Of a stretch of 64,000 nucleotides of DNA, positions 26,588 to 34,701 are shown piece by piece. A program made the position numbers and the translations under genes. The stretch comes from Microbacterium suaedae. Its GTDB lineage: Bacteria > Actinomycetota > Actinomycetes > Actinomycetales > Microbacteriaceae. The notes under the pieces were generated by a model. It ran no database searches. It was given only the letters and a program-made list of their open reading frames with translations, and was not told the origin of the DNA. How positions within the stretch are numbered: position 1 is the stretch's first letter; each line of letters begins with the position of its first letter. The stretch lies in assembly GCF_003254645.1 (NCBI RefSeq), contig NZ_PNFD01000003.1, positions 544,104-608,103 on the forward strand, read 5' to 3'.

Positions 26588-28138
26588 CTACTCGCTCGGT
26601 TCGCTGAAGCGGAGGAAGCCGCCGACGAGCAGCGAGCGCACGGCGGGCAGCAGCGATGCCCGCAGCGACTGCTCGTCGACCTCGAGGATCTGCGCGAGGG
26701 CGCCGGCGATCTGGGCGACGGTGAGCTCGCCGTCGCAGGCGCCGACGAGGCCGGCGAGAGCGGGATCCGCGTGGAACGAGCGCCCGAAGCCGCCGCCCTG
26801 GCGCAGCTCGATCACGGTCGGGTTCTCCGAGCCCGGCGTGTGGTGGCGGGCCTCCGTCACGTCGCCCGCAACGCGCAGGGCGCGTGCGCCCAGAGCGTCG
26901 TCGTCGAGCGCCGCCTGCGCGTCGTGCGCCGCGAGAGCGTCGGCGAGGTGGGATCCGAGGGATCCCTCTGAGGGGATCGGCTGCGGTACGCGCTCGTACC
27001 GAGCGAGTGTCGGATCGCCCTCGGCCCGCCGGAGGAGCACATAGCCGAAGCCCACGGCGCTCACGTCGCGGGCATCGAAGTCGTCCAGCCACGCCGACAG
27101 CAGGCGGTCGTGTTCCGGGGTGCCGGGCGCGGTTCCGCCGTCGCGGATCCACATCTCGGCGTACTCGATCGGGTTCAGGCGCTCGCGCTCCACGATCCAT
27201 GCGTCGAGCGGAACGGGAGAGGCCTCGACCCAGGCGCGCACACGGTCGAGTCCGTCGACGCCGCCCGTTGCCTCCCAGTTGCCGAGCAGCTGCGCGACGC
27301 CGCCCGGGACGAGGTGCTCGCCGATGCCGGCGATGACCTGTTCCACGAGCGCGTCGCCGACGAGCCCGCCATCGCGGTACTCGTACGCGGGAATGTCGCC
27401 CGCGCGCGGCGTGATGACGAACGGCGGATTCGAGACGATCCGATCGAACCGCTCCCCCGCGACCGGCTCGAAGAGCGATCCGTGGCGGGTGGAGATCCCC
27501 TCGGATCCGTCGAGGATCGCGTTGATGCGTGTGAAGGCGAGCGCGCGCTCGGAGATGTCGGTCGCGACGATCTCGTCGGCGAAGCGACGCGCGCGCAGCG
27601 CCTGTATGCCGCATCCCGTGCCGAGATCCAGCACGCGCTTTGCGGGGGTCGGCAGCTGCAGCCCGGCGAGCGTGAGAGATGCGCCGCCGGCGCCCAGCAC
27701 GTGGTCCTCGGCGAGGGCGCCGCCCCCGAGGGCGAGCTCGTCGAGATCGGCGGCGATCCACCACTCCCCCGGGCCACGGTCGTCATGGAACGATTGGGGC
27801 CGGAGCGTCGCGGCGGGCCGGACGGCACGCCCCTCGATGGCCGCGAGCCCGAGCTCGACGAGGCCGGCCGATCCCGTGCGCGGCAGGGCGCGGTCGACGT
27901 CCGAGGTCGACTGCGCGATGCCGAAGATGAGCAGTCGCGCGAGGACGGCGGGCGGATCCGTGCGGTCGCCGAGACCGCGCAGCGCGGGAGTCCGCAGCGT
28001 GCGTCCGATGGCATCGTCGGCCTCCACGCCCCAGGCCGCGCGGAGCGGCTCCGAGCGGAAGTTCGCGGCCGCGAGGTCGTCGGCGAGCGTCTGGCAGAGC
28101 GACGGATCCGGATTCAGCACGGATCCATTGTCGTTCAT
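26588..28138 (-). CDS. Class I SAM-dependent methyltransferase (DUF7059/small-domain type)
   Basis: 516-residue protein with a Rossmann methyltransferase core in the middle: SAM motif I VLDLGTGCGIQAL, an acidic strand-2 end (EIVATDISERAL), and the catalytic IVSNPPFVI of N5-glutamine/RNA guanine methyltransferases. The N-terminal about 150 residues and the C-terminal about 170 residues lie outside this core and match, from memory, actinobacterial accessory domains (DUF7059, DUF7782). The substrate is unknown; the NPPF motif suggests a planar amide or nucleobase nitrogen. The ATG at 28138 faces the Ohr gene divergently with 57 bp between them. Confidence 0.8.
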   Translation of the reverse strand: MNDNGSVLNPDPSLCQTLADDLAAANFRSEPLRAAWGVEADDAIGRTLRTPALRGLGDRTDPPAVLARLLIFGIAQSTSDVDRALPRTGSAGLVELGLAAIEGRAVRPAATLRPQSFHDDRGPGEWWIAADLDELALGGGALAEDHVLGAGGASLTLAGLQLPTPAKRVLDLGTGCGIQALRARRFADEIVATDISERALAFTRINAILDGSEGISTRHGSLFEPVAGERFDRIVSNPPFVITPRAGDIPAYEYRDGGLVGDALVEQVIAGIGEHLVPGGVAQLLGNWEATGGVDGLDRVRAWVEASPVPLDAWIVERERLNPIEYAEMWIRDGGTAPGTPEHDRLLSAWLDDFDARDVSAVGFGYVLLRRAEGDPTLARYERVPQPIPSEGSLGSHLADALAAHDAQAALDDDALGARALRVAGDVTEARHHTPGSENPTVIELRQGGGFGRSFHADPALAGLVGACDGELTVAQIAGALAQILEVDEQSLRASLLPAVRSLLVGGFLRFSEPSE

Positions 28139-28195
28139 GGCGAGTTCTCATCTCCCGTGACCCCGGGGCGGTGTCATCCGCGTCAGGCTGGGGGG

Positions 28196-28618
28196 ATGGA
28201 CGCTCTCTACACGACAGAAGCACTGGCCACGGGCGCGGGACGCGACGGACACGTCGCGGTCGCGGGCACCGAGCTGGCATTCGACCTCGCGGTCCCCCAG
28301 GCTATGGGCGGATCCGGCGCCGGCGCGAACCCCGAGCAGCTCTTCGCCGCGGGCTTCGCGGCGTGCTTCCACTCGGCGCTGCAGCTCGTCGCGCGGAAGC
28401 AGAAGGTCGCGATCGACGGATCCTCTGTGGGCGGCCGGGTCGCCATCGTCCCGAACGGAGACGGGGGATACGGTCTCGCTGTCGACCTCGAGGTCGTTCT
28501 CCCAGACGTCGAGGAGGAGACCGCGCAGGGCCTCGCGAATGCGGCGCACGAGGTGTGCCCGTACAGCAACGCGACGCGCGGCAACATCCCCGTCACGGTG
28601 ACGGTCGTCGACGACTAA
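28196..28618 (+). CDS. Ohr/OsmC-family organic hydroperoxide reductase
   Basis: 140-residue thiol peroxidase that reduces organic hydroperoxides. Two conserved cysteines are present: Cys57 in FAAGFAACFHSAL and Cys121 in HEVCPYSNATRGN, the arrangement of the Ohr subgroup. The start MDALYTTEALATG is typical. No ribosome binding site is separated from the ATG (a G-run touches it); a CAGGCT hexamer lies 6 nt upstream, so a leaderless transcript is possible. No OhrR-type regulator lies beside it; the nearest regulator is a convergent TetR gene. Confidence 0.92.
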   Translation: MDALYTTEALATGAGRDGHVAVAGTELAFDLAVPQAMGGSGAGANPEQLFAAGFAACFHSALQLVARKQKVAIDGSSVGGRVAIVPNGDGGYGLAVDLEVVLPDVEEETAQGLANAAHEVCPYSNATRGNIPVTVTVVDD

Positions 28619-28623
28619 CCCCC

Positions 28624-28706
28624 AACACAACGCAGTCGATCTGAGCGCGAGCGGCCGGGTTCGGCCCTTTCCGGGCTTCCGGGCGCCGGATCGACTGCGT
28701 TGTGTT
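28624..28706. repeat. Long intergenic hairpin after the Ohr gene
   Basis: A perfect 18-bp inverted repeat (28624-28641 with 28689-28706) surrounds a 47-nt GC-rich loop that can fold further. It lies between the convergent Ohr and TetR genes, where it may act as a terminator in both directions. The stem sequence differs from the other hairpins in the window. Confidence 0.85.
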
Positions 28707-28723
28707 TGCTTCCTGCGGGTCCG

Positions 28724-29251
28724 TCAGCGCGCGAAGGCGCGCTCGACGAGGGCGATCGCCGCTTCGCCGTCGCCCGCGAAGGCGGTGTGGAACGCGATCA
28801 TGCTCGTCGCGGTCTCGATCTCGTCGGCCGTGACCGAGGGATCCACGCGGTCGGCGGCCTGCTCTCTCGTGAGAACCCGGGTGATGACGCCGCGAAGCCG
28901 CGCCTGCAGCGGCTCCGCCGCGATCGGGTCGAGGGCGTGCGCTTCGAGAACAGATGCCGACATGCGCGCCTGTGCGGCGATGTGGGCGAGGAACTGATGC
29001 AGTGTGAGGTCGTCGGCCTCGAGCTCCGCGAGGTTCTCGTCGAAGACCGCGAGGGCGAGCTTCTCTTTGCTCCCGAAATGACGGTAGAGCGATGCCTGCC
29101 CGACGCCCGCGCGCTTGGCGACGGCGCTGAACGGGACGGAGTACCCGTCCTCGGCGAACAGTTCGCGTGCCGCGTCGATGAGTGCGCGCCTGTTCTCGGC
29201 GGCGGCGGCGGGTCCGCGATTGTTTGGGGGACTCTGGTGCGGGGAAGGCAT
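28724..29251 (-). CDS. TetR-family repressor
   Basis: 175-residue regulator. The N-terminal helix-turn-helix is visible in ALIDAARELFAEDGYSVPF and AKRAGVGQASLYRHFGSKEKL; the C-terminal helical domain binds an unknown ligand. It is divergent from an SDR gene, and a clean inverted repeat between the two is the likely shared operator. The ATG at 29251 is preceded by TAGGCT with a 7-nt gap and no ribosome binding site, so it is probably leaderless. The open frame extends far upstream over the SDR gene, which is a shadow. Confidence 0.92.
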   Translation of the reverse strand: MPSPHQSPPNNRGPAAAAENRRALIDAARELFAEDGYSVPFSAVAKRAGVGQASLYRHFGSKEKLALAVFDENLAELEADDLTLHQFLAHIAAQARMSASVLEAHALDPIAAEPLQARLRGVITRVLTREQAADRVDPSVTADEIETATSMIAFHTAFAGDGEAAIALVERAFAR

Positions 29252-29267
29252 GCGGCGTAGCCTATAA

Positions 29268-29285
29268 CCGGACAGACTTGTCCGG
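29268..29285. promoter_or_regulatory. Candidate TetR operator
   Basis: CCGGACA-GACT-TGTCCGG is a perfect 7-bp inverted repeat. It starts 4 bp upstream of the -10 element of the tetR gene and lies in front of the divergent SDR gene, where one bound repressor could control both. Confidence 0.75.
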
Positions 29286-29351
29286 AAGGCGCCGTGTCTC
29301 GCGACGCCGGGATCCGCCCCGAACGGGGCTTCGATCGAAAGGAGCGCGCAC

Positions 29352-30149
29352 ATGAGCGACGCCGCAGCACAGCAGGGACCCGCGATGCAGGAGTGGGACG
29401 AGAAGATCCTCCCCGGCCGGTTCGAGGGGAAGACGATCATCGTGACGGGTGCCGGCTCTGGCATCGGTCGCGCGACCGCGTCGCGCATCGCGCGTGAGGG
29501 CGGACGCGTGATCGCGGTCGACATGAACGAGGGCGGGATCGACGAGCTGATCGCCGAACTTCCGGAGACCGACCTCGTGAAGGTCGTCGCCGACATCACC
29601 GACGACGCGGCGATCGACGAGATTGTCTCGACCGCGGGTGAGGTAGACGGTCTGGCGAATATCGCAGGGATCATGGACCGGATGCAGCCGGTCCACGAGG
29701 TCGACTTCGCCCTGTGGGAGAAGATCTTCGCGGTCAACGTGACCGGCTCGGCGAAGCTCATGAAGGCTGTGATCCCCGGCATGCTGGAGCGCAGCGCCGG
29801 ATCCATCGTGAACGTCGCGAGCGAGGCCGGGCTGCGCGGATCCGCGGCGGGCACCGCCTACACGGCGTCGAAGCACGCCGTCGTCGGCATGACGAAGAGC
29901 TCGGCGTTCCTGTACGCGCTGTCGGGGATCCGCGTCAACGCCGTCGCTCCGGGCGCGGTCGCGACGGGCATCGAGGCGCCCTTCGCGTCGGAGTTCGCGG
30001 CACCCCGCATCCAGCGCGGGATGGCGTCGATCCCCTCGATCGCGCAGGCAACGCAGCTCGCCGCGAGCATCGCGTTCCTGCTCACGGATGACGCGACCAA
30101 CCTCAACGGCGTGATCCTGCCGTCCGACGGAGGCTGGTCGGCGGCGTAA
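29352..30149 (+). CDS. Short-chain dehydrogenase/reductase (SDR)
   Basis: 265-residue classical SDR using NAD(P). Cofactor motif TGAGSGIGRA near residue 33, an acidic residue after the second strand (AVDMNEGG) favouring NAD, the NIAGIM segment, catalytic Ser in VNVASEAG and YTASK. The extra 25-residue N-terminus precedes the Rossmann fold. AAAGGAG lies 8 nt before the ATG at 29352. It is probably the target of the divergent TetR repressor. The substrate cannot be read from the sequence. Confidence 0.92.
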   Translation: MSDAAAQQGPAMQEWDEKILPGRFEGKTIIVTGAGSGIGRATASRIAREGGRVIAVDMNEGGIDELIAELPETDLVKVVADITDDAAIDEIVSTAGEVDGLANIAGIMDRMQPVHEVDFALWEKIFAVNVTGSAKLMKAVIPGMLERSAGSIVNVASEAGLRGSAAGTAYTASKHAVVGMTKSSAFLYALSGIRVNAVAPGAVATGIEAPFASEFAAPRIQRGMASIPSIAQATQLAASIAFLLTDDATNLNGVILPSDGGWSAA

Positions 30150-30156
30150 CGCTCCG

Positions 30157-30192
30157 GCGAGCGCGCCCCGCGGATCCGCGGGGCGCGCTCGC
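30157..30192. terminator. Perfect 36-nt palindrome between convergent SDR genes
   Basis: An 18-bp perfect self-complementary sequence with no spare loop bases lies 7 nt after one SDR stop and 22 nt before the other gene's stop. Position and strength fit a bidirectional terminator. It contains a central GGATCC. Confidence 0.85.
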
Positions 30193-30214
30193 CGCTTCGG
30201 CGCTCAGGGGTCGA

Positions 30215-31054
30215 TCATCCCTGCATGCCGCCCGCGATCTCCGCGAACTTCGCGTTCACTGCCTCGTCGTACGCGCTCCAGACATCGCCACCGCGCAGCT
30301 CCACCTCGGCGCCGCCGTCGCAGTAGAGGGTCTGGCCGCACATGTGCGTGTTCTGCTCGCTCGTGAGCCAGATGAGCAATCTCGCAACCGACTCCGGCGG
30401 CTGGTGATAGTTCAAGGGCATCGGAACGACGGCGTCGACCTGCGCGGCGCCTTCGGGGGTGGCGATCAGGTCCTTCGTCATGGGCGTCGTCACGATTCCC
30501 GGGCCGACGGCGTTGAGCGGGATCCCCGCGCCCGCCCAGCCCTCCGATGGCGCCTCGCGCCGCACCCACCGCGAAATCGCCCTCTTCGAGGAGGGATACA
30601 CGAGGTTCGCCGTGCGCTCATCGCCCGTGATCTGCTCGGCCACAGCCAGGGCCGCCTCCTCGTCGTCCGAGAGCAGGGCGTCGACGAGCGGCGGGAAGTT
30701 CGGCTGTACCGACGACACCGACGAGATGAGCGCGGCGCGCGGGGCGTCGGACTCGGCAAGGGTCGCGCGGATCCCCTCGAGGAACTCCGTCATGCCGAAG
30801 TAGTTCACCGAGGCCGTGAGAGCAGACGGTGCAGAGATGCCCGCGCATGCGATCACGGCGTCGACGGATCCATTCGCCGCCGCAATCGCGGCCGCCACGG
30901 CGTCCGCGCGCCCCTGCACCGTCGACAGGTCGGCATCGACCTCGGCGCCCTTCAGGTCGACCCCGACGACCGTGTGACCCTGCTCGCGCAGCAGCTCGGC
31001 GGTCGTCTTCCCGATCCCGGATCCCGCTCCGGTGATGACATAAGTACGCGCCAT
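30215..31054 (-). CDS. SDR oxidoreductase (hydroxysteroid-dehydrogenase-like)
   Basis: 279-residue SDR with cofactor motif ITGAGSGIGKTT at the very N-terminus, Asp after strand 2 (VGVDLKGAEVDADL) and catalytic YPSSK. The short DL...TVQGR segment and VDAVIACAGI resemble the 3-alpha-hydroxysteroid dehydrogenase subgroup; the substrate is not established. GAGGAG lies 7 nt upstream of the ATG at 31054. Upstream extension of the frame crosses the neighbouring gene and is not real. The next gene upstream encodes a zinc alcohol dehydrogenase on the same strand (97 bp away). Confidence 0.88.
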   Translation of the reverse strand: MARTYVITGAGSGIGKTTAELLREQGHTVVGVDLKGAEVDADLSTVQGRADAVAAAIAAANGSVDAVIACAGISAPSALTASVNYFGMTEFLEGIRATLAESDAPRAALISSVSSVQPNFPPLVDALLSDDEEAALAVAEQITGDERTANLVYPSSKRAISRWVRREAPSEGWAGAGIPLNAVGPGIVTTPMTKDLIATPEGAAQVDAVVPMPLNYHQPPESVARLLIWLTSEQNTHMCGQTLYCDGGAEVELRGGDVWSAYDEAVNAKFAEIAGGMQG

Positions 31055-31151
31055 GGTGACGCTCCTCTCCGGACGCTTTCGTCCGGATCTCACTCTCCCC
31101 GATTTCTTCGGGAAGCACAGGGGGGTTGCGTCATTGAGATCGCGCGGGCGC

Positions 31152-32204
31152 CTATGGGCGCAGCAACGCCTTGATGACGCGCCGCTCGTCCATGGCGGCA
31201 TATGCCTCCGCCGCGTCGGAGAGGGCGAACTCGCCATCGAACACGCGGCCGGGCGCGAGGGATCCGTCGAGCACCTCGGGGAGGATCTCCTCGACATAGT
31301 TCCGCACCGGGGCGACGCCGCCGCGGACGCCGACGTTCGTCGAGAACATGGTGCGCATGGGCAGCTCGGGCCCGCCGTTCGGCACGCCGACGAAGCCGAC
31401 CTGGCCGCCGGGGCGGGCCGAACGGAGGGCCTGGTCCATCGACTCCTTCGTGCCGACGCATTCGAGCACGGCGTCGGGGCCGATTCCGTCGAACATGTCC
31501 TTGAGTGCTGCGATGCCCTCGTCGCCGCGCTCGGCAACGATGTCGGTCGCGCCGAACTCCGTCGCCACGGCCTGGCGCGACGCGTGGCGGCTCATCGCGA
31601 CGATCCGCTCGGCACCGAGGCGCTTCGCGGCGAGCACGGCCGAAAGGCCGACGGCGCCGTCGCCGACGACCGCGACGGTGGATCCCTGCGCCACGCCACC
31701 CGAGACGGCTGCGTGATGACCCGTCAGGAACACGTCGCTCAGCGTCAGCAGGCTGGGGATCAGCGCGTCGTCGGGCTGGGCGGGAACGACGGTGAGGGCG
31801 CCGTCGGCGTGCGGGACGCGCACGAGTTCGCCCTGCGCGCCGTCGGTCGGGTGGCCCCAGTGGTCCTGCGACCCGAACCAGCCGAGCTCGAGGCACGAGG
31901 TCGTGAAGCCAATCCGGCAGTTCGCGCACTCGCCGCAGCAGTCGTAGAAGGGCGCGATGACGAAGTCACCGGCCTTCACCTTCGCCACGTCGGGGGCGAC
32001 CTCCTCGACGACGCCGACGAACTCGTGGCCGATGCGTCGCGGCTCGTCGGTCGGGGTGACGCCCCGGTAGGGCCAGAGGTCGGATCCGCACACGCAGGCG
32101 GCCGTGACGCGCACGATCGCGTCCTTCCCTGTGCCGCTGAGCTGGGGATCCGCGACCTGCTCGGATCGGATATCTCGTTCGCCGTGGAGGAGGGTTGCGC
32201 GCAT
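31152..32204 (-). CDS. Zinc-dependent alcohol dehydrogenase family protein
   Basis: 350-residue medium-chain dehydrogenase. The catalytic zinc Cys is in CVCGSDLWPYRG, the GHEFVGVVEEV motif follows, and the structural-zinc lobe reads CCGECANCRIGFTTSC. The NAD(P)-binding GXGXVG is VVGDGAVGLSA. The product type resembles IMP/threonine-type MDR enzymes annotated as zinc-dependent alcohol dehydrogenases; the substrate is unknown. The ATG at 32204 has TACCGT 6 nt upstream and no ribosome binding site, suggesting a leaderless transcript. It diverges from an ArsR-type regulator. Confidence 0.9.
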   Translation of the reverse strand: MRATLLHGERDIRSEQVADPQLSGTGKDAIVRVTAACVCGSDLWPYRGVTPTDEPRRIGHEFVGVVEEVAPDVAKVKAGDFVIAPFYDCCGECANCRIGFTTSCLELGWFGSQDHWGHPTDGAQGELVRVPHADGALTVVPAQPDDALIPSLLTLSDVFLTGHHAAVSGGVAQGSTVAVVGDGAVGLSAVLAAKRLGAERIVAMSRHASRQAVATEFGATDIVAERGDEGIAALKDMFDGIGPDAVLECVGTKESMDQALRSARPGGQVGFVGVPNGGPELPMRTMFSTNVGVRGGVAPVRNYVEEILPEVLDGSLAPGRVFDGEFALSDAAEAYAAMDERRVIKALLRP

Positions 32205-32267
32205 GCCCTGACGGTATCGCGGGAGGGGTTGACGGATCCTGACCCGCGATGCATGGTTAAGGGATTA

Positions 32268-32277
32268 CTTACGTAAG
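32268..32277. promoter_or_regulatory. Palindrome upstream of arsR-type gene
   Basis: CTTACGTAAG is a perfect 10-bp palindrome 11 nt before the ArsR-type start codon; its last bases overlap the AAGGA ribosome binding site. A TTGACG at 32229-32234 could be the -35. Autoregulation is plausible but unproven. Confidence 0.45.
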
Positions 32278-32288
32278 GAATAGCTGAC

Positions 32289-32633
32289 ATGCAAAGCCCC
32301 ACGGATCCCCTCTCGCAGATCTTCCACGCGCTCGCGGACCCCACCCGCCGGGCGATGCTGGAGCGCCTGAGCAGGGAGAGCGCGACCGTGGGCGAGCTGT
32401 CAGAGCCCTTCGACATGAGCCGTCCCGCGATCTCGCAGCACCTCGGCGTGCTCGAGCGGGCGGGGCTCATCGAGCGCACGACGCGCGCCCAATGGCGGGT
32501 CTGCACGATCCGTCCCGAACCCCTTGACCGCGCCACGGCGTGGGTCGAGGAGAACCGTGCGCTGTGGAACGCCCAGTTCGACCGACTGGACGATGTTCTG
32601 CGGCGCATCCAAGAGGGAGAGACCGATGCCTGA
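32289..32633 (+). CDS. ArsR-family winged-helix regulator
   Basis: 114-residue regulator with the ArsR winged helix (FHALADPTRRAMLERLS, then MSRPAISQHLGVLERAGLI). No metal-binding cysteine pair is visible, so it is probably not a metal sensor; this subgroup is commonly paired with an SRPBCC protein, as here. It overlaps the downstream SRPBCC gene by 8 bp. AAGGA lies upstream of the ATG at 32289. Confidence 0.92.
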   Translation: MQSPTDPLSQIFHALADPTRRAMLERLSRESATVGELSEPFDMSRPAISQHLGVLERAGLIERTTRAQWRVCTIRPEPLDRATAWVEENRALWNAQFDRLDDVLRRIQEGETDA

Positions 32634-33066
32634 TTTCACGATCACGCGAACCTTCGACGCTCCGCGCGCGACCGTCTGGCGCGCGTGGACCGACCCGACC
32701 GTGGCCGCGCAGTGGTGGCACCCGCACGAGGTCACGACGCCCGCCGAATCGGTGCGCATCGACCTGCGCGAGGGCGGCGGGTACGCGTACCTGATGATCG
32801 ATCCGACGGGCGGCGAGTGGCCGACGGCGGGCGAGTACCTCGAAGTGCGCGAGCCCGAACGGCTGCGCTTCACGTGGGGAACCCCCGACGCTCCGCGCGG
32901 CCCCGACGTCCCCGTCATCACGGTCGACCTCGCGGAGGTGCCGGGCGGCCGCACTGAGATGACCTTCCACCTCGACGGGCGGGCCGACGACCGAGGCACC
33001 GAGTACAGCGTCTACGACGGCTGGACCGAGGCGTTCGAGGTGCTCGACGGCGTGCTCGCGGGCTGA
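32626..33066 (+). CDS. SRPBCC (AHSA1-like) domain protein
   Basis: 146-residue protein with the START/Bet v1-like ligand-binding fold of the AHSA1 family: TITRTFDAPRATVWRAWTDP at the N-terminus and YDGWTEAFEVLDGVL at the end. Its start lies inside the arsR-type gene (8-bp overlap) with GAGGGAGAG upstream. Such proteins form a two-gene unit with an ArsR-type regulator; function is usually unknown, perhaps binding a small hydrophobic ligand. Confidence 0.9.
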   Translation: MPDFTITRTFDAPRATVWRAWTDPTVAAQWWHPHEVTTPAESVRIDLREGGGYAYLMIDPTGGEWPTAGEYLEVREPERLRFTWGTPDAPRGPDVPVITVDLAEVPGGRTEMTFHLDGRADDRGTEYSVYDGWTEAFEVLDGVLAG

Positions 33067-33081
33067 GCGCACACCTGCACC

Positions 33082-33165
33082 TGCACAACGACGCCAATTC
33101 TGCGGTTGGTGCCCCGGAACCCCGGCGTGTCGGGGGCCGAGCGCAAAAATTGGCGTCGTTGTGCA
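33082..33165. repeat. Intergenic hairpin element, copy 1
   Basis: A perfect 18-bp inverted repeat (33082-33099 with 33148-33165, arm TGCACAACGACGCCAATT) has a 48-nt loop. The same arm and a loop core (CGACACGCCGGGGTTC, here on the minus strand) recur at 47145-47230 in opposite orientation, so this is a repeated element. It lies between the SRPBCC gene and the CCA-transferase gene. Confidence 0.93.
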
Positions 33166-33208
33166 TGCGCGCGGATCCGCTCAGCCGCCCGCGACTACCC
33201 TGGATTCC

Positions 33209-34642
33209 ATGCTCAACATGGCCGCCGGTCTCGCGCGCCTCGGCGACCTCGCGCAGTCCCCCATCGTCGCCACGCTCGCCCGCGCCTTCGCGGATGCCGG
33301 GCACGATCTGGCGATCGTCGGGGGGCCCGTGCGCGATGCGCTGCTCGGGCGCGACATACACGACCTCGACTTCACGACGGACGCCCGCCCTGACGACATC
33401 CTGCGGATCGTCACGCCCGTCTCGTCCGCGCAGTGGGACATCGGACGCGCGTTCGGCACGATCGGCGCTCGCGTGAAGGGCGAGCAGGTCGAGATCACGA
33501 CGTACCGCGCCGACAGCTACGACGGTGAGACGCGCAAGCCTGCCGTCGAGTTCGGCGACACCCTCGAGGGCGACCTCACGCGCCGCGATTTCACGGTCAA
33601 CGCGATGGCGCTGAGGGTGACAGAGGTGAAGCTCGTGGATCCGACGGGCGGCGTCGAGGATCTCGTCGCCGGCACCCTGCGCACGCCCATCGATCCGCGG
33701 GTCAGCTTTGGCGACGATCCCCTGCGCATGCTCCGCGCGACGCGGTTTGCGGCGCAGCTCGGCTTCGACATCGCGCCAGAGACCCGCGAGGCGATCGAGG
33801 ATCTCCGCGGCACTCTTGAGATCGTCAGCGCTGAGCGGATCCAGTCAGAGCTCAGCCGTACGATGTGCGAGAAGGATCCGGTGCGCGGCGTGCGCGCGAT
33901 GGTCGAGACAGGACTCAGCGACGAGTTCCTGCCCGAGCTCTCGGGCCTCAAGCTCGAGGTCGACGAGCACCATCACCACAAGGACGTCTACGAGCACTCG
34001 CTCACGGTGCTCCAGCAGGCGATCGATCTCGAACACGAGCGGTTCCCGGGCAGCGATCCCGATGTCGCCCTGCGCCTTGCCGCGCTCCTACACGACATCG
34101 GAAAGCCCCGCACCCGCAAGCTCGAACCGGGTGGCGCGGTGACGTTCCATCATCACGACGTCGTCGGATCCCGCATGGCGAAGAAGCGCCTGCAGAAGCT
34201 GAAGTACGACACGGCGACGATCTCGTCGGTCGCGAAGCTCATCGAGCTGCACCTGCGCTTCTTCGGATACGCCGAGGGCGTCTGGACAGACTCCGCCGTG
34301 CGGCGGTATGTGCGCGATGCGGGGGGCGAGCTCGATCGCCTTCACATCCTCACCCGTGCCGACGTCACGACCCGCAATCGTCGCAAGGCGCGCCGGCTCG
34401 CGGGGGCGTATGACGATATCGAGGCCCGCATCGCCGCCCTGCGCGAGCAGGAGGAGGTCGACGCGATCCGCCCCGATCTCGACGGCAATCGGATCCAGGA
34501 GATCCTTGGCATCTCCCCCGGTCCCGAGGTCGGCAAGGCGTACCGCTTCCTTCTCGAGCTGCGCCTCGACGAGGGACCTCTCGGCGAGGAAGAGGCGGAG
34601 CGGCGCCTGCGCGCCTGGTGGGATGAGCAGGCATCTGGGTAA
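33209..34642 (+). CDS. cca: CCA-adding tRNA nucleotidyltransferase
   Basis: 477-residue enzyme adding or repairing the 3'-terminal CCA of tRNA. The polymerase-beta-like head has IVGGPVRDALLG and the metal-binding DLDFTTD; RRDFTVNAMA and RMLRATRFAAQLGF follow. A C-terminal HD phosphohydrolase domain (ALLHDIGKP with upstream H residues) is present, as in Microbacteriaceae homologues. The ATG at 33209 is preceded by TACCCT with a 7-nt gap and no ribosome binding site, so it is likely leaderless; the frame is open further upstream into the hairpin element, which is not coding. Confidence 0.95.
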   Translation: MLNMAAGLARLGDLAQSPIVATLARAFADAGHDLAIVGGPVRDALLGRDIHDLDFTTDARPDDILRIVTPVSSAQWDIGRAFGTIGARVKGEQVEITTYRADSYDGETRKPAVEFGDTLEGDLTRRDFTVNAMALRVTEVKLVDPTGGVEDLVAGTLRTPIDPRVSFGDDPLRMLRATRFAAQLGFDIAPETREAIEDLRGTLEIVSAERIQSELSRTMCEKDPVRGVRAMVETGLSDEFLPELSGLKLEVDEHHHHKDVYEHSLTVLQQAIDLEHERFPGSDPDVALRLAALLHDIGKPRTRKLEPGGAVTFHHHDVVGSRMAKKRLQKLKYDTATISSVAKLIELHLRFFGYAEGVWTDSAVRRYVRDAGGELDRLHILTRADVTTRNRRKARRLAGAYDDIEARIAALREQEEVDAIRPDLDGNRIQEILGISPGPEVGKAYRFLLELRLDEGPLGEEEAERRLRAWWDEQASG

Positions 34643-34701
34643 CCCCCGAATGTCGGCCCGTTGCATAGGATCGGGCGGATCGCGCGGGTAGCGTTTCCGT
34701 C

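Noticed and set aside
33085..33208. Upstream start of cca within the hairpin element
   Set aside because: The frame is open but lies in the repeat; the leaderless -10 fixes the ATG at 33209.
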